Positions 1 through 8,287 of a stretch of 64,000 bases of DNA are shown one piece after another. The stretch covers positions 832,356 to 896,355 of the forward strand of contig KE159598.1 of the NCBI GenBank assembly GCA_000403275.2. Direction: 5' to 3'. The notes under the pieces are model-generated. The model was not told the origin of the DNA, made no database searches, and saw nothing but the letters and a program-made list of their open reading frames with translations. The number at the start of each line of letters is the position of its first letter. The stretch's first letter is position 1. This DNA comes from Lachnospiraceae bacterium 28-4. Lineage in GTDB: Bacteria > Bacillota > Clostridia > Lachnospirales > Lachnospiraceae. Made by a program: the position numbers and the translations under genes.

Positions 1-121
1 AAGACGAGGCCTCCCACGCGGAAGCGGTAAGGCCCCCCGTAGAGGACGGGGTAGGTGGGCGCGGAGTGGAAGCGCAGCAATGCGTGCAGCGGACGCGTAC
101 TAATCGGCCGAGGGCTTACCC
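1..121 (+). rRNA. 23S ribosomal RNA, 3' end (partial)
   Basis: The first ~120 bases match the conserved 3' terminus of bacterial 23S rRNA, including the segment reading GTACTAATCGGCCGAGGGC just before the mature end. The 5' part lies outside the window. The exact 3' end is estimated (about 118-123). No 5S rRNA is recognisable between here and the terminator at 216-243. Confidence 0.93.
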
Positions 122-215
122 ATCGTGGAGGAGCGGGTGGTGGAAGAAGGGGTATCTGTAGGATACGGTATTCGGTTTTGAGGGCATGTCCCTTTTTATA
201 ATATAGTGTTTATGG

Positions 216-243
216 GCTATTCTACAGAGAATAGCTTTTTTTA
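216..243 (+). terminator. Terminator of the rRNA operon
   Basis: A perfect 8-bp stem (GCTATTCT/AGAATAGC) with a 4-base ACAG loop is followed by a run of T. It sits about 95 bases beyond the 23S end and just before the cheV promoter. The spacer 122-215 holds no gene that I can see, only a small hairpin near 152-166 and a conserved-looking CGGTTTTGAGGG stretch. Confidence 0.85.
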
Positions 244-250
244 TTATCTT

Positions 251-279
251 TTGACACTCATGATAATCTATGATATAAT
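251..279 (+). promoter_or_regulatory. Promoter of cheV
   Basis: A consensus -35 TTGACA (251-256) and -10 TATAAT (274-279) are separated by exactly 17 bases, about 60 bases before the cheV start codon. This is a near-ideal housekeeping sigma-A promoter. Confidence 0.85.
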
Positions 280-339
280 GGCTATAGTTGAGTGTGGTTA
301 GGAAAAACATACGAATAAATGGTGTGAGGTGGATCGAGT

Positions 340-1245
340 ATGGATACAAATATTTTGCTGGAAAATGGTACGAATGAATTGGAAGTATTAGAGTTCTTAC
401 TGGAAGGACGGCATTATGGAATTAATGTTGCGAAGATAAGAGAGATTATCGCCTATCAGGATGTTACGCCGGTACCGAATGCACATCCCAGTATTGAAGG
501 GATTTTTATGCCAAGGGATACTATGATCACAGCGATAAATTTAAGAAATTGCTTGCAAATGCGGGATTATGATGAAAAGGAAAAGATTTCCTCATTATTT
601 ATAGTAACTAATTTTAATAAATTGGATATCGCTTTTCACGTTGATTCCGTTGTTGGAATACATAGAGTTTCATGGAACAGCATTATTAAACCGGGGAATA
701 CCGTTTCAACTAGCGAAGACGGCGTTTCTACAGGTATTGTTAAAATTAATGGAGAACTGATCATTATTCTGGATTTTGAAAAGATTGTGACGGATATCAA
801 TCCGGAAACAGGATTAAAAATATCAGAAATAGAAGCTTTGGGTGAAAGACCGCTGAGAGATACACCGATTTTGATAGCTGAAGATTCTCCGTTATTGAAT
901 AAATTGATTGTTAATTCCCTGAAGCAGGCAGGCTACACCAATTTGATCCATACTGAAAACGGAAAACAAGCATATGATGTAATACAGCAATGTAAGGCAG
1001 ATGGTACATTAAGAGACCATGTACAATGCATTATTACGGATATTGAGATGCCGGAGATGGATGGACATCGTTTGACAAGGCTGGTAAAAGAAGATGAAGA
1101 AACGAAACATATTCCTATCGTTATTTTCTCATCGTTGGTAAATGATGAAATGAAGAGAAAAGGAAAAGCACTCGGAGCGGATGCTCAGCTTTCCAAACCG
1201 GAAATAGGAAACCTGGTACACATAGTAGACGAGTTACTTCAATAA
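340..1245 (+). CDS. cheV: CheV: CheW-receiver chemotaxis coupling protein
   Basis: 301 aa. Residues about 12-155 form a CheW-like coupling domain; residues about 175-301 form a response-regulator receiver domain. The receiver has the acidic pair (IAEDS), the phospho-accepting Asp in the segment CIITDIEMPEMDG, and the conserved Lys in LSKPE. In the family, CheV links chemoreceptors to the CheA kinase and adapts through receiver phosphorylation. The start at 340 has a GAGGTGG ribosome site and its own consensus promoter, and the gene ends at a terminator, so it is monocistronic. No other chemotaxis genes lie nearby. Confidence 0.93.
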   Translation: MDTNILLENGTNELEVLEFLLEGRHYGINVAKIREIIAYQDVTPVPNAHPSIEGIFMPRDTMITAINLRNCLQMRDYDEKEKISSLFIVTNFNKLDIAFHVDSVVGIHRVSWNSIIKPGNTVSTSEDGVSTGIVKINGELIIILDFEKIVTDINPETGLKISEIEALGERPLRDTPILIAEDSPLLNKLIVNSLKQAGYTNLIHTENGKQAYDVIQQCKADGTLRDHVQCIITDIEMPEMDGHRLTRLVKEDEETKHIPIVIFSSLVNDEMKRKGKALGADAQLSKPEIGNLVHIVDELLQ

Positions 1246-1259
1246 AATATGAATATATG

Positions 1260-1285
1260 GCCGGGAGTAATTCCCGGCTTGTTTT
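1260..1285 (+). terminator. Terminator of cheV
   Basis: A 7-bp G+C-rich stem (GCCGGGA/TCCCGGC, loop GTAAT) is followed by TTGTTTT, starting 14 bases after the cheV stop. It excludes the in-frame ATG at 1249 as the start of the next gene. Confidence 0.85.
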
Positions 1286-1287
1286 AT

Positions 1288-1375
1288 GCGCAGGGGTGCG
1301 TAAGGAAATTAGCAGCTTTGCTGCACGCACCCCGCGCGGCGAGTAGGGAAGATGAATCTTTTCTACTCGATTATC
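1288..1375. repeat. Two adjacent imperfect palindromes in the leader of the SIR2-like gene
   Basis: Hairpin 1 pairs GGGGTGCGT (1293-1301) with ACGCACCCC (1325-1333), extended outward by GCGC/GCGC and inward by GCAGC/GCTGC across a 10-base left bulge. Hairpin 2 pairs 1341-1352 with 1364-1375 over 12 bp including two G-U pairs. No coding function is apparent. It could be a leader RNA structure or a dispersed repeat; the sequence alone cannot decide. Confidence 0.55.
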
Positions 1376-1398
1376 ATGCGGCGGAGACAGGAAAAGAG

Positions 1399-2193
1399 AT
1401 GGAGACTATAAAAGATATTTTACTTGAAAAAATAGAAGATGCGGAACTTGTTTTAGTTGGTATTGGAGAAGAGTTTGAAGAATCGGTGCCTAAAGTGGAG
1501 GAAAATCCTGAATTTTCAGACGCCCTGAGACGAATGGAGGAGCAGGAAAAGGATGCATGGATGTATCCCTACTTTAAAAAAGCATATCTCGACAGATCTA
1601 AGGGAGATAAGACAAAAGAAGCATATAGCATATTGGATAATTTGTTAGAGGGTAAAAATTATTTTATTGTATCCACCCGTACGGATGACTATATTTATAA
1701 GACGAAGCTTTCAAAAGAAAGAATCGTAACGCCCTGTGGAGGATATCGATTTTGCCGGTGTGCGGAGGGCTGTAATAAACAACTGTATCCGGCAGACGGA
1801 CAGCTTTCGGAGAAAATATATGACTTTTTGCTTAAGAAGGAATATGATAAAAAAATAGAACAGCCGGTATGTCCTGCCTGTGGGAAGAATCTGGTTTTTA
1901 ACCTTGTGGGAGAAGACGGATATATAGAAGAGGGGTATTTACCACAATGGAACCAATATATGAAATGGCTGCAAGGAACGGTCAATAAGAAATTGTGCGT
2001 ATTGGAACTGGGTGTCGGCATGAAGTATCCTACCGTTATTCGATGGCCTTTTGAAAAGATAGTCTATTTTAATCAGAAGGCGAATATTTTCAGAGTACAT
2101 AGCAAATTGTATCAACTGACAGAAGAAATTAAGGACAGAGGGTATAAAATAGAAAAAAAACCAATGGATTTTCTTATAAATGGGTTTGTCTAA
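1399..2193 (+). CDS. SIR2-like (sirtuin-fold) protein, probably degenerate
   Basis: 264 aa from the ATG at 1399, chosen because AGGAAAAG precedes it and because the upstream ATG at 1249 lies inside the preceding terminator. The segment FIVSTRTDDYIYK resembles the sirtuin TTN-D NAD-binding motif. A Cys set (CRCAEGC near residue 120, CPACG near residue 165) looks like the zinc module. The glycine-rich NAD motif is weak (LVGIGEEFEE), and the position expected to carry the catalytic His reads TPCGG, so deacetylase activity is doubtful. This is a fold-level call; ADP-ribose binding or a non-enzymatic role is possible. It is probably monocistronic. Confidence 0.6.
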   Translation: METIKDILLEKIEDAELVLVGIGEEFEESVPKVEENPEFSDALRRMEEQEKDAWMYPYFKKAYLDRSKGDKTKEAYSILDNLLEGKNYFIVSTRTDDYIYKTKLSKERIVTPCGGYRFCRCAEGCNKQLYPADGQLSEKIYDFLLKKEYDKKIEQPVCPACGKNLVFNLVGEDGYIEEGYLPQWNQYMKWLQGTVNKKLCVLELGVGMKYPTVIRWPFEKIVYFNQKANIFRVHSKLYQLTEEIKDRGYKIEKKPMDFLINGFV

Positions 2194-2259
2194 TAAGTAT
2201 ATATATGATAAACTAAAGTGATAAATAATAAAATATAAGTAAAAATGTGAGGGTGTTTC

Positions 2260-4446
2260 ATGAGTTCAGATGAAGAATACTTAGATGATTTTATTAGTTC
2301 TCTTATGAAAGAAGAGTCAGGAGAGGGTCTTGCGCCTTCGGATGAGGAGAAAGAAGAATCCGGTTCAGAAGAAGGAATGGAGCCGGAAGATTTAGATTTT
2401 GCAATAGAAGATTTAGCACCGGAAGAATTTGAGGCCGGTGATTTTGCGTTGGAAGATTTTGAGGGAGAGGGACCTGAGTTAGAAAGCGGTCTGGAAGATT
2501 CTTCCATAGATGATATGATGGACGGATTGCTGGAGGATATGCCGGAGGAAGCGGCGCTGGAAGATATACTGGAGGAACCGGCTTTGGAGGATATACCGGA
2601 GGAACCGGCTTTGGAGGATATACCGGAGGAACTGGCTTTAGAGGATATGCCAGAGGAATTAGCTTTGGAGGATATGCCGGAGGAATTAGCTTTGGAAGAT
2701 ATACCGGAGGAACTGGCTTTGGAAGATATACCGGAGGAACTGGCTTTAGAAGATATGCCGGCAGAAGAGGCTGATTTGGAAGATTTTAGCTTGTCTGATT
2801 TTCAAATGGATGAAATGGAAAACGAGGATTTTGATGATGAAGAAGAAAGCCTGATTTCACCGGATGAGGTTGATGCGATGTTTGCAGCAGCAGATGCGGC
2901 GGCAGATATGGGAGAGGATCTCACAGAGGAAGATGCCTTATTCGATGCAGAAATGCAGACGGATGAAATCTTTGACTTTTTAGATGATATGCCGACGGAA
3001 GAAGAGGACAGCGGAGAATTCGGGGATCCGGCTGTAGGCGGCGTGCAGGAAACGCCGACGGAAGAAGAGCAGGAAGAGAAGAAGGAAAAGAAAAAGAAGG
3101 AGAAAAAAGCGAAAAAAGAAAAAAAATCGTTATTTGGCAAAAAGAAGAAGTCTGGGGAAGGAGATGCGGAAGACGCAGGAGAAGGCGATTCCGGAAGCGA
3201 TAGTCAGAATGCGGAGGATGGCGCGGAGGGAGAAAAGGAAGAGAAGAGCCAGGGGCTTTTTAGTAAAATCATGGCCTTTTTGACCGAAGCAGACGACGAG
3301 GACGGGGAAGAAGGAAGGGCGGATGGATTGGAGCCTTCCGATGAAAATAAAAATATCCTGAAAGAACTGGATGACGAGGATAAAAATAAAAAGAAGAAAA
3401 AGGTAAAAGCGAAAGGCGACGAAGAAGGAAAAGAAAAGAAAGAGAAAAAGAAGAAGGAAAAAAAGGAGAAAAAGAAAAAAGAGAAACCCGCGGCAGCCGA
3501 TGCTGAAGGTTCGGAGACCGTTAAAAAAGGAAAAAGAGTTTCTATTAAGAGTATTTTGGTAATAGCAGCGTTTTGCTTGACGATAACGGCAATGATTATT
3601 GTGACATGCAGTATTATTCCGGACTTTTTTGATAAGAGAAAGGCAAGAGAAGCCTTTTATCAGGCAGATTATATAAAATCCTATGAGCTGATGTATGGAA
3701 AAAAATTGGATGAGAGCGATGCCATTATATATAATAAGGCAAAAACGATTCTCGAAATGAAGAGGAAATTGGACTCCTACCATAATTATCTGGGCATGGG
3801 AAAAGAAATACAGGCGTTGGATGCTCTCATGTCAGGGGTGGAACATTATCCCGAAATATTGGCTAAAGCCGAAGAATATCGGGTGACTCAGGAAGTCAAT
3901 GCGATTTATGAATCAATATTAAGTATTTTGAATGATAAATATACTTTGGCGGAGCCGGTTGCGCAGACGATCATAGCATATGATGATGTGACATATACGA
4001 AAAGGTTGGAATCTATCGTTTATAATACTCCGTTCATTATGCCGGAGGAAAAGACAGAAGAAGAGGAAGCGGTTCCAACAGAGGATATTCTTCCAGAAGA
4101 ACAGGAAATGATGGAGGAAGAGCAACTTCCGGATGCAATGGAGCAGGATCTTCCCCAGGATACGTTAGCGGATGAAATGACAACGCCGGAAGAGGAGATG
4201 CCGCAGGGAGAGGATGTGTCTCAGCAGGAACCGGAAGGGGATGGAACAGAACCGTCCGTAGAAGAACCTTCTGCAGCAGAAGCTCCTTACGTAAATGATT
4301 CTGTGGCGGATTCGCCCGTTCAGGGAGGAAATACCTCTCAGGGAGAGGATGTGTCCACATGGACAGGTAACAGCGGTTTCGGCAGTCAGGGAGAGCAGAT
4401 TCAGGGGTTACAGCAGCCTATTAATATAGAAATACACGGAAATTGA
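2260..4446 (+). CDS. Acidic/lysine-rich single-pass membrane protein with tandem repeats, function unknown
   Basis: 728 aa, not recognised. Residues 1-95 are acidic. Residues about 96-175 are nine-residue repeats of the type EELALEDMP. More acidic sequence follows, then lysine/glutamate stretches about residues 275-300 and 370-415. One hydrophobic helix spans about 427-450. After it come about 120 residues of helical, TPR-like sequence (REAFYQADYIKSYELMYGKK onward), then a Pro/Glu/Gln-rich acidic tail. Topology suggests a long charged cytoplasmic N-terminus and an extracytoplasmic C-terminus. The start has a GTGAGGGTG ribosome site. It ends 22 bases before hisH and may be cotranscribed with it, which does not reveal a function. 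Confidence 0.75.
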   Translation: MSSDEEYLDDFISSLMKEESGEGLAPSDEEKEESGSEEGMEPEDLDFAIEDLAPEEFEAGDFALEDFEGEGPELESGLEDSSIDDMMDGLLEDMPEEAALEDILEEPALEDIPEEPALEDIPEELALEDMPEELALEDMPEELALEDIPEELALEDIPEELALEDMPAEEADLEDFSLSDFQMDEMENEDFDDEEESLISPDEVDAMFAAADAAADMGEDLTEEDALFDAEMQTDEIFDFLDDMPTEEEDSGEFGDPAVGGVQETPTEEEQEEKKEKKKKEKKAKKEKKSLFGKKKKSGEGDAEDAGEGDSGSDSQNAEDGAEGEKEEKSQGLFSKIMAFLTEADDEDGEEGRADGLEPSDENKNILKELDDEDKNKKKKKVKAKGDEEGKEKKEKKKKEKKEKKKKEKPAAADAEGSETVKKGKRVSIKSILVIAAFCLTITAMIIVTCSIIPDFFDKRKAREAFYQADYIKSYELMYGKKLDESDAIIYNKAKTILEMKRKLDSYHNYLGMGKEIQALDALMSGVEHYPEILAKAEEYRVTQEVNAIYESILSILNDKYTLAEPVAQTIIAYDDVTYTKRLESIVYNTPFIMPEEKTEEEEAVPTEDILPEEQEMMEEEQLPDAMEQDLPQDTLADEMTTPEEEMPQGEDVSQQEPEGDGTEPSVEEPSAAEAPYVNDSVADSPVQGGNTSQGEDVSTWTGNSGFGSQGEQIQGLQQPINIEIHGN
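2545..2787 (+). repeat. 27-bp in-frame tandem repeat (about 8-9 units)
   Basis: Consecutive 27-base units encode variants of EE(L/P/A)ALED(I/M)(P/L). Units differ mainly by Ile/Met and Pro/Leu exchanges. The array lies in the acidic N-terminal part of the gene at 2260-4446 and is a likely site of copy-number change by slippage. Confidence 0.9.
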
Positions 4447-4468
4447 CGGAGATAGAGAGCGGCGGCAT

Positions 4469-5089
4469 ATGACAGCGATTATTGACTATGATGCGGGAAA
4501 TATAAAAAGCGTGGAGAAAGCACTTCTTTTTCTCGGGGAACAAGTTTGTGTGACACGGGAGAGGGAGAAAATTCTGAGTGCGGACAGAGTGATTTTGCCA
4601 GGGGTAGGATCTTTTGGAAAGGCAATGGAGAGGATTCGCAGCTACGGTCTGGAAGATGTAATAAAAGAGATTGTTAGCAGGGGAACTCCGTTTCTCGGCA
4701 TCTGTCTTGGGCTGCAGCTGTTGTTTGAACGAAGTGAAGAATGCGAGGGGGTTGCCGGGCTGGGCATTCTGAGAGGAGAAATTATTCGGATACCGGAGAA
4801 AGAAGGCGGAAAGGTTCCGCAGATCGGATGGAATTCCCTGCGTTATCCGAGGAAGGGAAGGCTGTTTGAAGGAGTTGCGGAGGAATCCTATGTATATTTT
4901 GTACATTCCTATTATTTGAAAGCGGGAGAAGAAAATATCGTTACCGCTACGGCGGAATATAATACATTGATCCACGCATCCGTGGAAAAGGGCAATGTGT
5001 TTGCCTGTCAGTTCCACCCGGAAAAAAGTTCTGAGACAGGGTTGAAGATTCTCCGTAATTTTATCGAAATACAAAAGGAGGGGAAATAA
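4469..5089 (+). CDS. hisH: Imidazole glycerol phosphate synthase, glutaminase subunit HisH
   Basis: 206 aa, the usual length. It is a class I glutamine amidotransferase that releases ammonia from glutamine for HisF in histidine biosynthesis. The nucleophile is Cys79 in GICLGLQLLFE; the His183/Glu185 pair is in FHPEKS. It is directly followed by hisF, whose ATG comes right after the hisH stop, so the two subunits are translationally coupled. The other his genes are not in the window. Confidence 0.96.
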   Translation: MTAIIDYDAGNIKSVEKALLFLGEQVCVTREREKILSADRVILPGVGSFGKAMERIRSYGLEDVIKEIVSRGTPFLGICLGLQLLFERSEECEGVAGLGILRGEIIRIPEKEGGKVPQIGWNSLRYPRKGRLFEGVAEESYVYFVHSYYLKAGEENIVTATAEYNTLIHASVEKGNVFACQFHPEKSSETGLKILRNFIEIQKEGK

Positions 5090-5851
5090 ATGCATGCGAA
5101 ACGTATTATCCCTTGCCTGGATGTACATAATGGAAGAGTGGTAAAAGGGGTTAATTTTGTAAATCTGAAAGACGCGGGTGACCCGGTGGAAATAGCGGCT
5201 GCTTATGATAAAGAAGGCGCGGATGAATTGGTATTTCTCGATATTACGGCATCTTCTGACGCGAGGGCAACGGTGGTGGATATGGTACGGCGCGTGGCGG
5301 AGAAAGTGTTTATTCCTTTTACCGTAGGAGGTGGAATCCGTACCGTAGAAGATTTTAAGGCGATTCTCAGAGAAGGGGCGGATAAAGTTTCCATCAATTC
5401 TTCCGCCATTGATTATCCGAGCCTGATCTGTCAGGCAGCAGAAATATTTGGCAGTCAGTGCGTTGTGGTGGCAATCGATGCGAAAAAGCGGGAGGATGGT
5501 TCCGGCTGGAATGTTTATAAGCATGGAGGCAGGGTGGATACCGGCCTGGATGCGGTGGAATGGGCGATGAGAGCCGATGTGCTGGGGGCAGGAGAGATTC
5601 TTTTGACGAGCATGGACTGCGATGGCACGAAGGCCGGTTATGATATAGAACTGACAAAGACGATAGCTGAAAATGTTTCTATACCCGTAATAGCGTCCGG
5701 AGGGGCCGGACGATTAGAAGATTTTAACGCCGCGCTGACAGAAGGCCGGGCGGATGCCGCTCTGGCCGCATCGCTGTTTCATTATAAGGAACTGGAGATA
5801 TGTGAGGTGAAAAAATTTTTAAGGGAGCGGAAAGTACCGGTAAGGCTATAA
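5090..5851 (+). CDS. hisF: Imidazole glycerol phosphate synthase, cyclase subunit HisF
   Basis: 253 aa (beta/alpha)8-barrel. The catalytic acids Asp11 (PCLDVHNG) and Asp130 (VAIDAKK) are present, as are the phosphate-binding glycine motifs (TVGGGIR and IASGGAG). It makes imidazole glycerol phosphate and AICAR, using ammonia channelled from HisH. The ribosome site (AAAGGAGGGG) lies inside the end of hisH and the genes abut without a gap. Confidence 0.97.
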   Translation: MHAKRIIPCLDVHNGRVVKGVNFVNLKDAGDPVEIAAAYDKEGADELVFLDITASSDARATVVDMVRRVAEKVFIPFTVGGGIRTVEDFKAILREGADKVSINSSAIDYPSLICQAAEIFGSQCVVVAIDAKKREDGSGWNVYKHGGRVDTGLDAVEWAMRADVLGAGEILLTSMDCDGTKAGYDIELTKTIAENVSIPVIASGGAGRLEDFNAALTEGRADAALAASLFHYKELEICEVKKFLRERKVPVRL

Positions 5852-5872
5852 GGATAAAAGGAGTACAAAAGC

Positions 5873-6553
5873 ATGGCAATGATTCAGAATGACTGGCTGG
5901 AAGCGTTGAAGCCGGAATTTTCCAAGCCATATTACAGGCAGCTTTTTCAGTTTGTGCAGGGAGAATATAGTAAGTCGGTGATCTATCCTCCGGCAGATGA
6001 TATTTTCAATGCATTTCATTTTACGCCTTTGAGTCGGGTAAAAGTATTGCTGTTGGGACAGGATCCATACCATAATGAGCATCAGGCTCATGGATTAAGT
6101 TTTTCCGTACTTCCTGATCAGAAAAATATCCCGCCATCCCTTCAGAATATTTATCAGGAATTGCATGATGATATGGGATGCCGTATTCCGAACAACGGAT
6201 ATTTGAAAAAATGGGCGGATCAGGGAGTTCTGCTTTTGAATACGGTGCTTACGGTAAGGGCCCACCAGGCGAATTCCCATCAGGGAAAAGGCTGGGAAAT
6301 GTTTACCGATGCCGTAATTGAAGCGGTCAACGCCCAGGATCGGCCGATCGTTTATTTTTTGTGGGGAAGGCCGGCACAGAATAAAATGTCTATGTTGACA
6401 AATCCCAAACATCTTATATTAAAAGCGCCTCACCCCAGTCCGCTGTCCGCATACAGGGGGTTTTTTGGATGCAGACATTTTAGCAGGGCCAATGAATTTC
6501 TGGCAGAGAACGGAGTGGAGCCGATTGATTGGCAGATCGAAGATATTGAATAG
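5873..6553 (+). CDS. ung: Uracil-DNA glycosylase, family 1
   Basis: 226 aa. It carries the family 1 water-activating motif GQDPYH with Asp64, the uracil-binding motif LLLNTVLT, and the HPSPLSAYRGFFGCRHF loop that compresses the DNA backbone. It removes uracil from DNA as the first step of base excision repair. A strong AAGGAG site precedes the ATG. It lies between hisF (21-base gap) and lysA (14-base gap), apparently in the same transcript. Confidence 0.97.
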   Translation: MAMIQNDWLEALKPEFSKPYYRQLFQFVQGEYSKSVIYPPADDIFNAFHFTPLSRVKVLLLGQDPYHNEHQAHGLSFSVLPDQKNIPPSLQNIYQELHDDMGCRIPNNGYLKKWADQGVLLLNTVLTVRAHQANSHQGKGWEMFTDAVIEAVNAQDRPIVYFLWGRPAQNKMSMLTNPKHLILKAPHPSPLSAYRGFFGCRHFSRANEFLAENGVEPIDWQIEDIE

Positions 6554-6567
6554 AAACGGGGAGAAAG

Positions 6568-7845
6568 ATGAAAAAAGAACCATTTGTAACGAAAGAAATG
6601 ATAGAAGAGATTGTAAAAGATTACCCTACGCCTTTTCATATTTATGATGAAAAGGGGATCAGGGAAAATGCAAAGGCGGTAAAAGAAGCTTTTTCATGGA
6701 ATCCGGGATTTAAGGAGTATTTTGCAGTGAAAGCGACGCCCAATCCATGTCTGATGCAGATATTGAAAGAATATGGCTGTGGGTACGATTGTTCCTCCAT
6801 GACGGAACTCATGCTGAGTGCGGCAATCGGTGCGACAGGAGAAGATATTATGTTTTCCTCGAATGAGACTCCTGCTGAAGAATATGCATATGCTGCAAAG
6901 CTGGGAGCAATTATCAATTTGGATGATATTACACATATTGATTATCTGGAAACGGTTTTAGGAAAGCTTCCTGAAACAATAAGCTGCCGATACAATCCGG
7001 GCGGTGTATTTACAATGAGCAATGGAATTATGGACAACCCCGGGGATTCCAAGTATGGTTTTACTCAGGAACAGATGTTTGAGGGATTTCGCATCCTTAA
7101 GGAAAAGGGTGTGAAAAATTTTGGGATTCATGCGTTTCTGGCAAGCAATACGGTGACGAATGAATATTATCCGACGCTGGCAGGACAGTTGTTCGAAATG
7201 GCAGTACGTTTAAAAGAGGAAACTGGTGCGGCGATTAAATTTATTAACCTTTCAGGAGGCGTTGGCATTCCTTATCAGCCAGGACAGGCCGGAAATGATA
7301 TTTACGCTATCGGGGAGGGAGTAAGAAAGGTATACGAAGAGGTGCTTGTTCCGGCAGGAATGGGAGACGTGGCCATTTATACGGAAATGGGGCGTTTTAT
7401 GATGGGGCCTTATGGAGCGCTTGTAACGAAGGCGATCCATGAAAAGCATACCTATAAGGAATATATCGGAGTGGACGCTTGTGCAGTCAATCTGATGCGT
7501 CCGGCGATGTACGGGGCATATCATCACATAACGGTACTTGGGAAAGAACAGGAGCCTTGTGATTGCAAATATGATATCGTTGGTTCTTTATGTGAGAATA
7601 ACGATAAATTTGCTGTGGACAGGATGCTGCCGGAGATTGATAAAGGGGATTATCTTTTTATCCATGATACGGGAGCTCATGGATTTTCCATGGGGTATAA
7701 TTACAATGGAAAATTAAAATCGGCAGAACTTTTGCTGAGGGAAGACGGCGGCGTGGATTTGATCCGCAGGGCGGAGAAACCGGAGGATTATTTTGCTACA
7801 TTTGACGGGCTAGACATTTATAAAAATTTAGAAAAAGAATTTTAA
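6568..7845 (+). CDS. lysA: Diaminopimelate decarboxylase (PLP-dependent)
   Basis: 425 aa, alanine-racemase/ornithine-decarboxylase fold (group IV). Lys55 in YFAVKATPNP is the predicted PLP Schiff-base residue. The glycine-rich phosphate site reads NLSGGVGIPYQPG. The second active-site segment is GSLCENNDKFA, where Cys and the following acidic residue match the CES(G)D type motif. The predicted reaction is meso-diaminopimelate to L-lysine. Related group IV decarboxylases share this fold, so the exact substrate is slightly uncertain. It is the last gene before the tRNA-Leu transcription unit. Confidence 0.85.
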   Translation: MKKEPFVTKEMIEEIVKDYPTPFHIYDEKGIRENAKAVKEAFSWNPGFKEYFAVKATPNPCLMQILKEYGCGYDCSSMTELMLSAAIGATGEDIMFSSNETPAEEYAYAAKLGAIINLDDITHIDYLETVLGKLPETISCRYNPGGVFTMSNGIMDNPGDSKYGFTQEQMFEGFRILKEKGVKNFGIHAFLASNTVTNEYYPTLAGQLFEMAVRLKEETGAAIKFINLSGGVGIPYQPGQAGNDIYAIGEGVRKVYEEVLVPAGMGDVAIYTEMGRFMMGPYGALVTKAIHEKHTYKEYIGVDACAVNLMRPAMYGAYHHITVLGKEQEPCDCKYDIVGSLCENNDKFAVDRMLPEIDKGDYLFIHDTGAHGFSMGYNYNGKLKSAELLLREDGGVDLIRRAEKPEDYFATFDGLDIYKNLEKEF

Positions 7846-7853
7846 AAAATGAC

Positions 7854-7894
7854 TTGCCAATATCAGCCGAGTATGATATTATATTACTCGGCTG
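7854..7894 (+). promoter_or_regulatory. Promoter of tRNA-Leu overlapping a 10-bp hairpin (possible lysA terminator)
   Basis: TTGCCA (7854-7859) and TATTAT (7877-7882) are 17 bases apart, about 45 bases before the tRNA. The same bases form a 10-bp perfect stem (7864-7873 with 7885-7894), placing the -10 box in the loop. A second inverted repeat, CTGTTA/TAACAG (7892-7908), shares three bases with the first. The region probably acts both as the tRNA promoter and as the end of the lysA transcript. Confidence 0.6.
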
Positions 7895-7926
7895 TTAGAT
7901 TTTAACAGAATCAAAATAAGTGATAA

Positions 7927-8010
7927 GCCGATGTGGCGGAATTGGCAGACGCATCAGACTCAAAATCTGACGATGGCAACATTGTACGAGTTCAAGTCTC
8001 GTCATCGGCA
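7927..8010 (+). tRNA. tRNA-Leu (anticodon CAA)
   Basis: 84 bases with acceptor GCCGATG/CATCGGC and discriminator A. The anticodon loop CTCAAAA gives CAA. There is a long variable arm typical of leucine tRNA and a T arm ACGAG-TTCAAGT-CTCGT. The CCA end is not encoded. Confidence 0.96.
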
Positions 8011-8058
8011 TACAAAAAACTTGCCGTACTAATTAATTAGTACGGCAAGTTTTTTGTA
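8011..8058. terminator. 48-bp perfect palindrome, terminator after tRNA-Leu
   Basis: Every base from 8011 to 8034 pairs with 8035-8058. The G+C-containing stem ends in a run of T (TTTTTTGTA) on the + strand and equally on the - strand, so it can terminate from either direction. It begins directly after the tRNA discriminator base. Confidence 0.93.
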
Positions 8059-8142
8059 TTTTATGCAATATATGAAATGTATAATAATTCGGAATGTGAG
8101 AAGAATATATTCAACATAAAACACAAAAAAAGCATTATCTGC

Positions 8143-8171
8143 TTGACAGAAATTGTATAAATTGTTATGAT
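8143..8171 (+). promoter_or_regulatory. Promoter of ptsH-nagB
   Basis: A consensus -35 TTGACA (8143-8148) and -10 TATGAT (8166-8171) have a 17-base spacer. The start codon is 117 bases downstream, leaving a leader of about 110 bases in which I see no recognisable riboswitch. The stretch 8059-8142 holds nothing else that I can identify. Confidence 0.8.
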
Positions 8172-8287
8172 ATACCCAGATATTTACTGGAAAATATTGT
8201 GAGCGGATGAGATGACAGAAGACGTCCGGAGTAGATGAATACGGTAGAAATCCTTGCAAAGGGAATGAAAGAAAGGAGAAATATATT

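Noticed and set aside
1298-1311. GTGCGTAAGGAAAT, nearly identical to GTGCGCAAGGAAAT next to palindromic element copy 1 (about 31623)
   Set aside because: A 13/14 match between two places in 64 kb is expected by chance many times; no longer alignment is visible.
1249-1398. N-terminal extension of the SIR2-like gene from the ATG at 1249
   Set aside because: It would include the cheV terminator and the leader hairpins; the ATG at 1399 has a ribosome site and starts the conserved part.
4421-5524. A 367-codon antisense open frame over hisH/hisF
   Set aside because: Shadow of two certain genes on the + strand.
8172-8287. Possible riboswitch in the ptsH leader
   Set aside because: I found no recognisable riboswitch core or convincing long stem.
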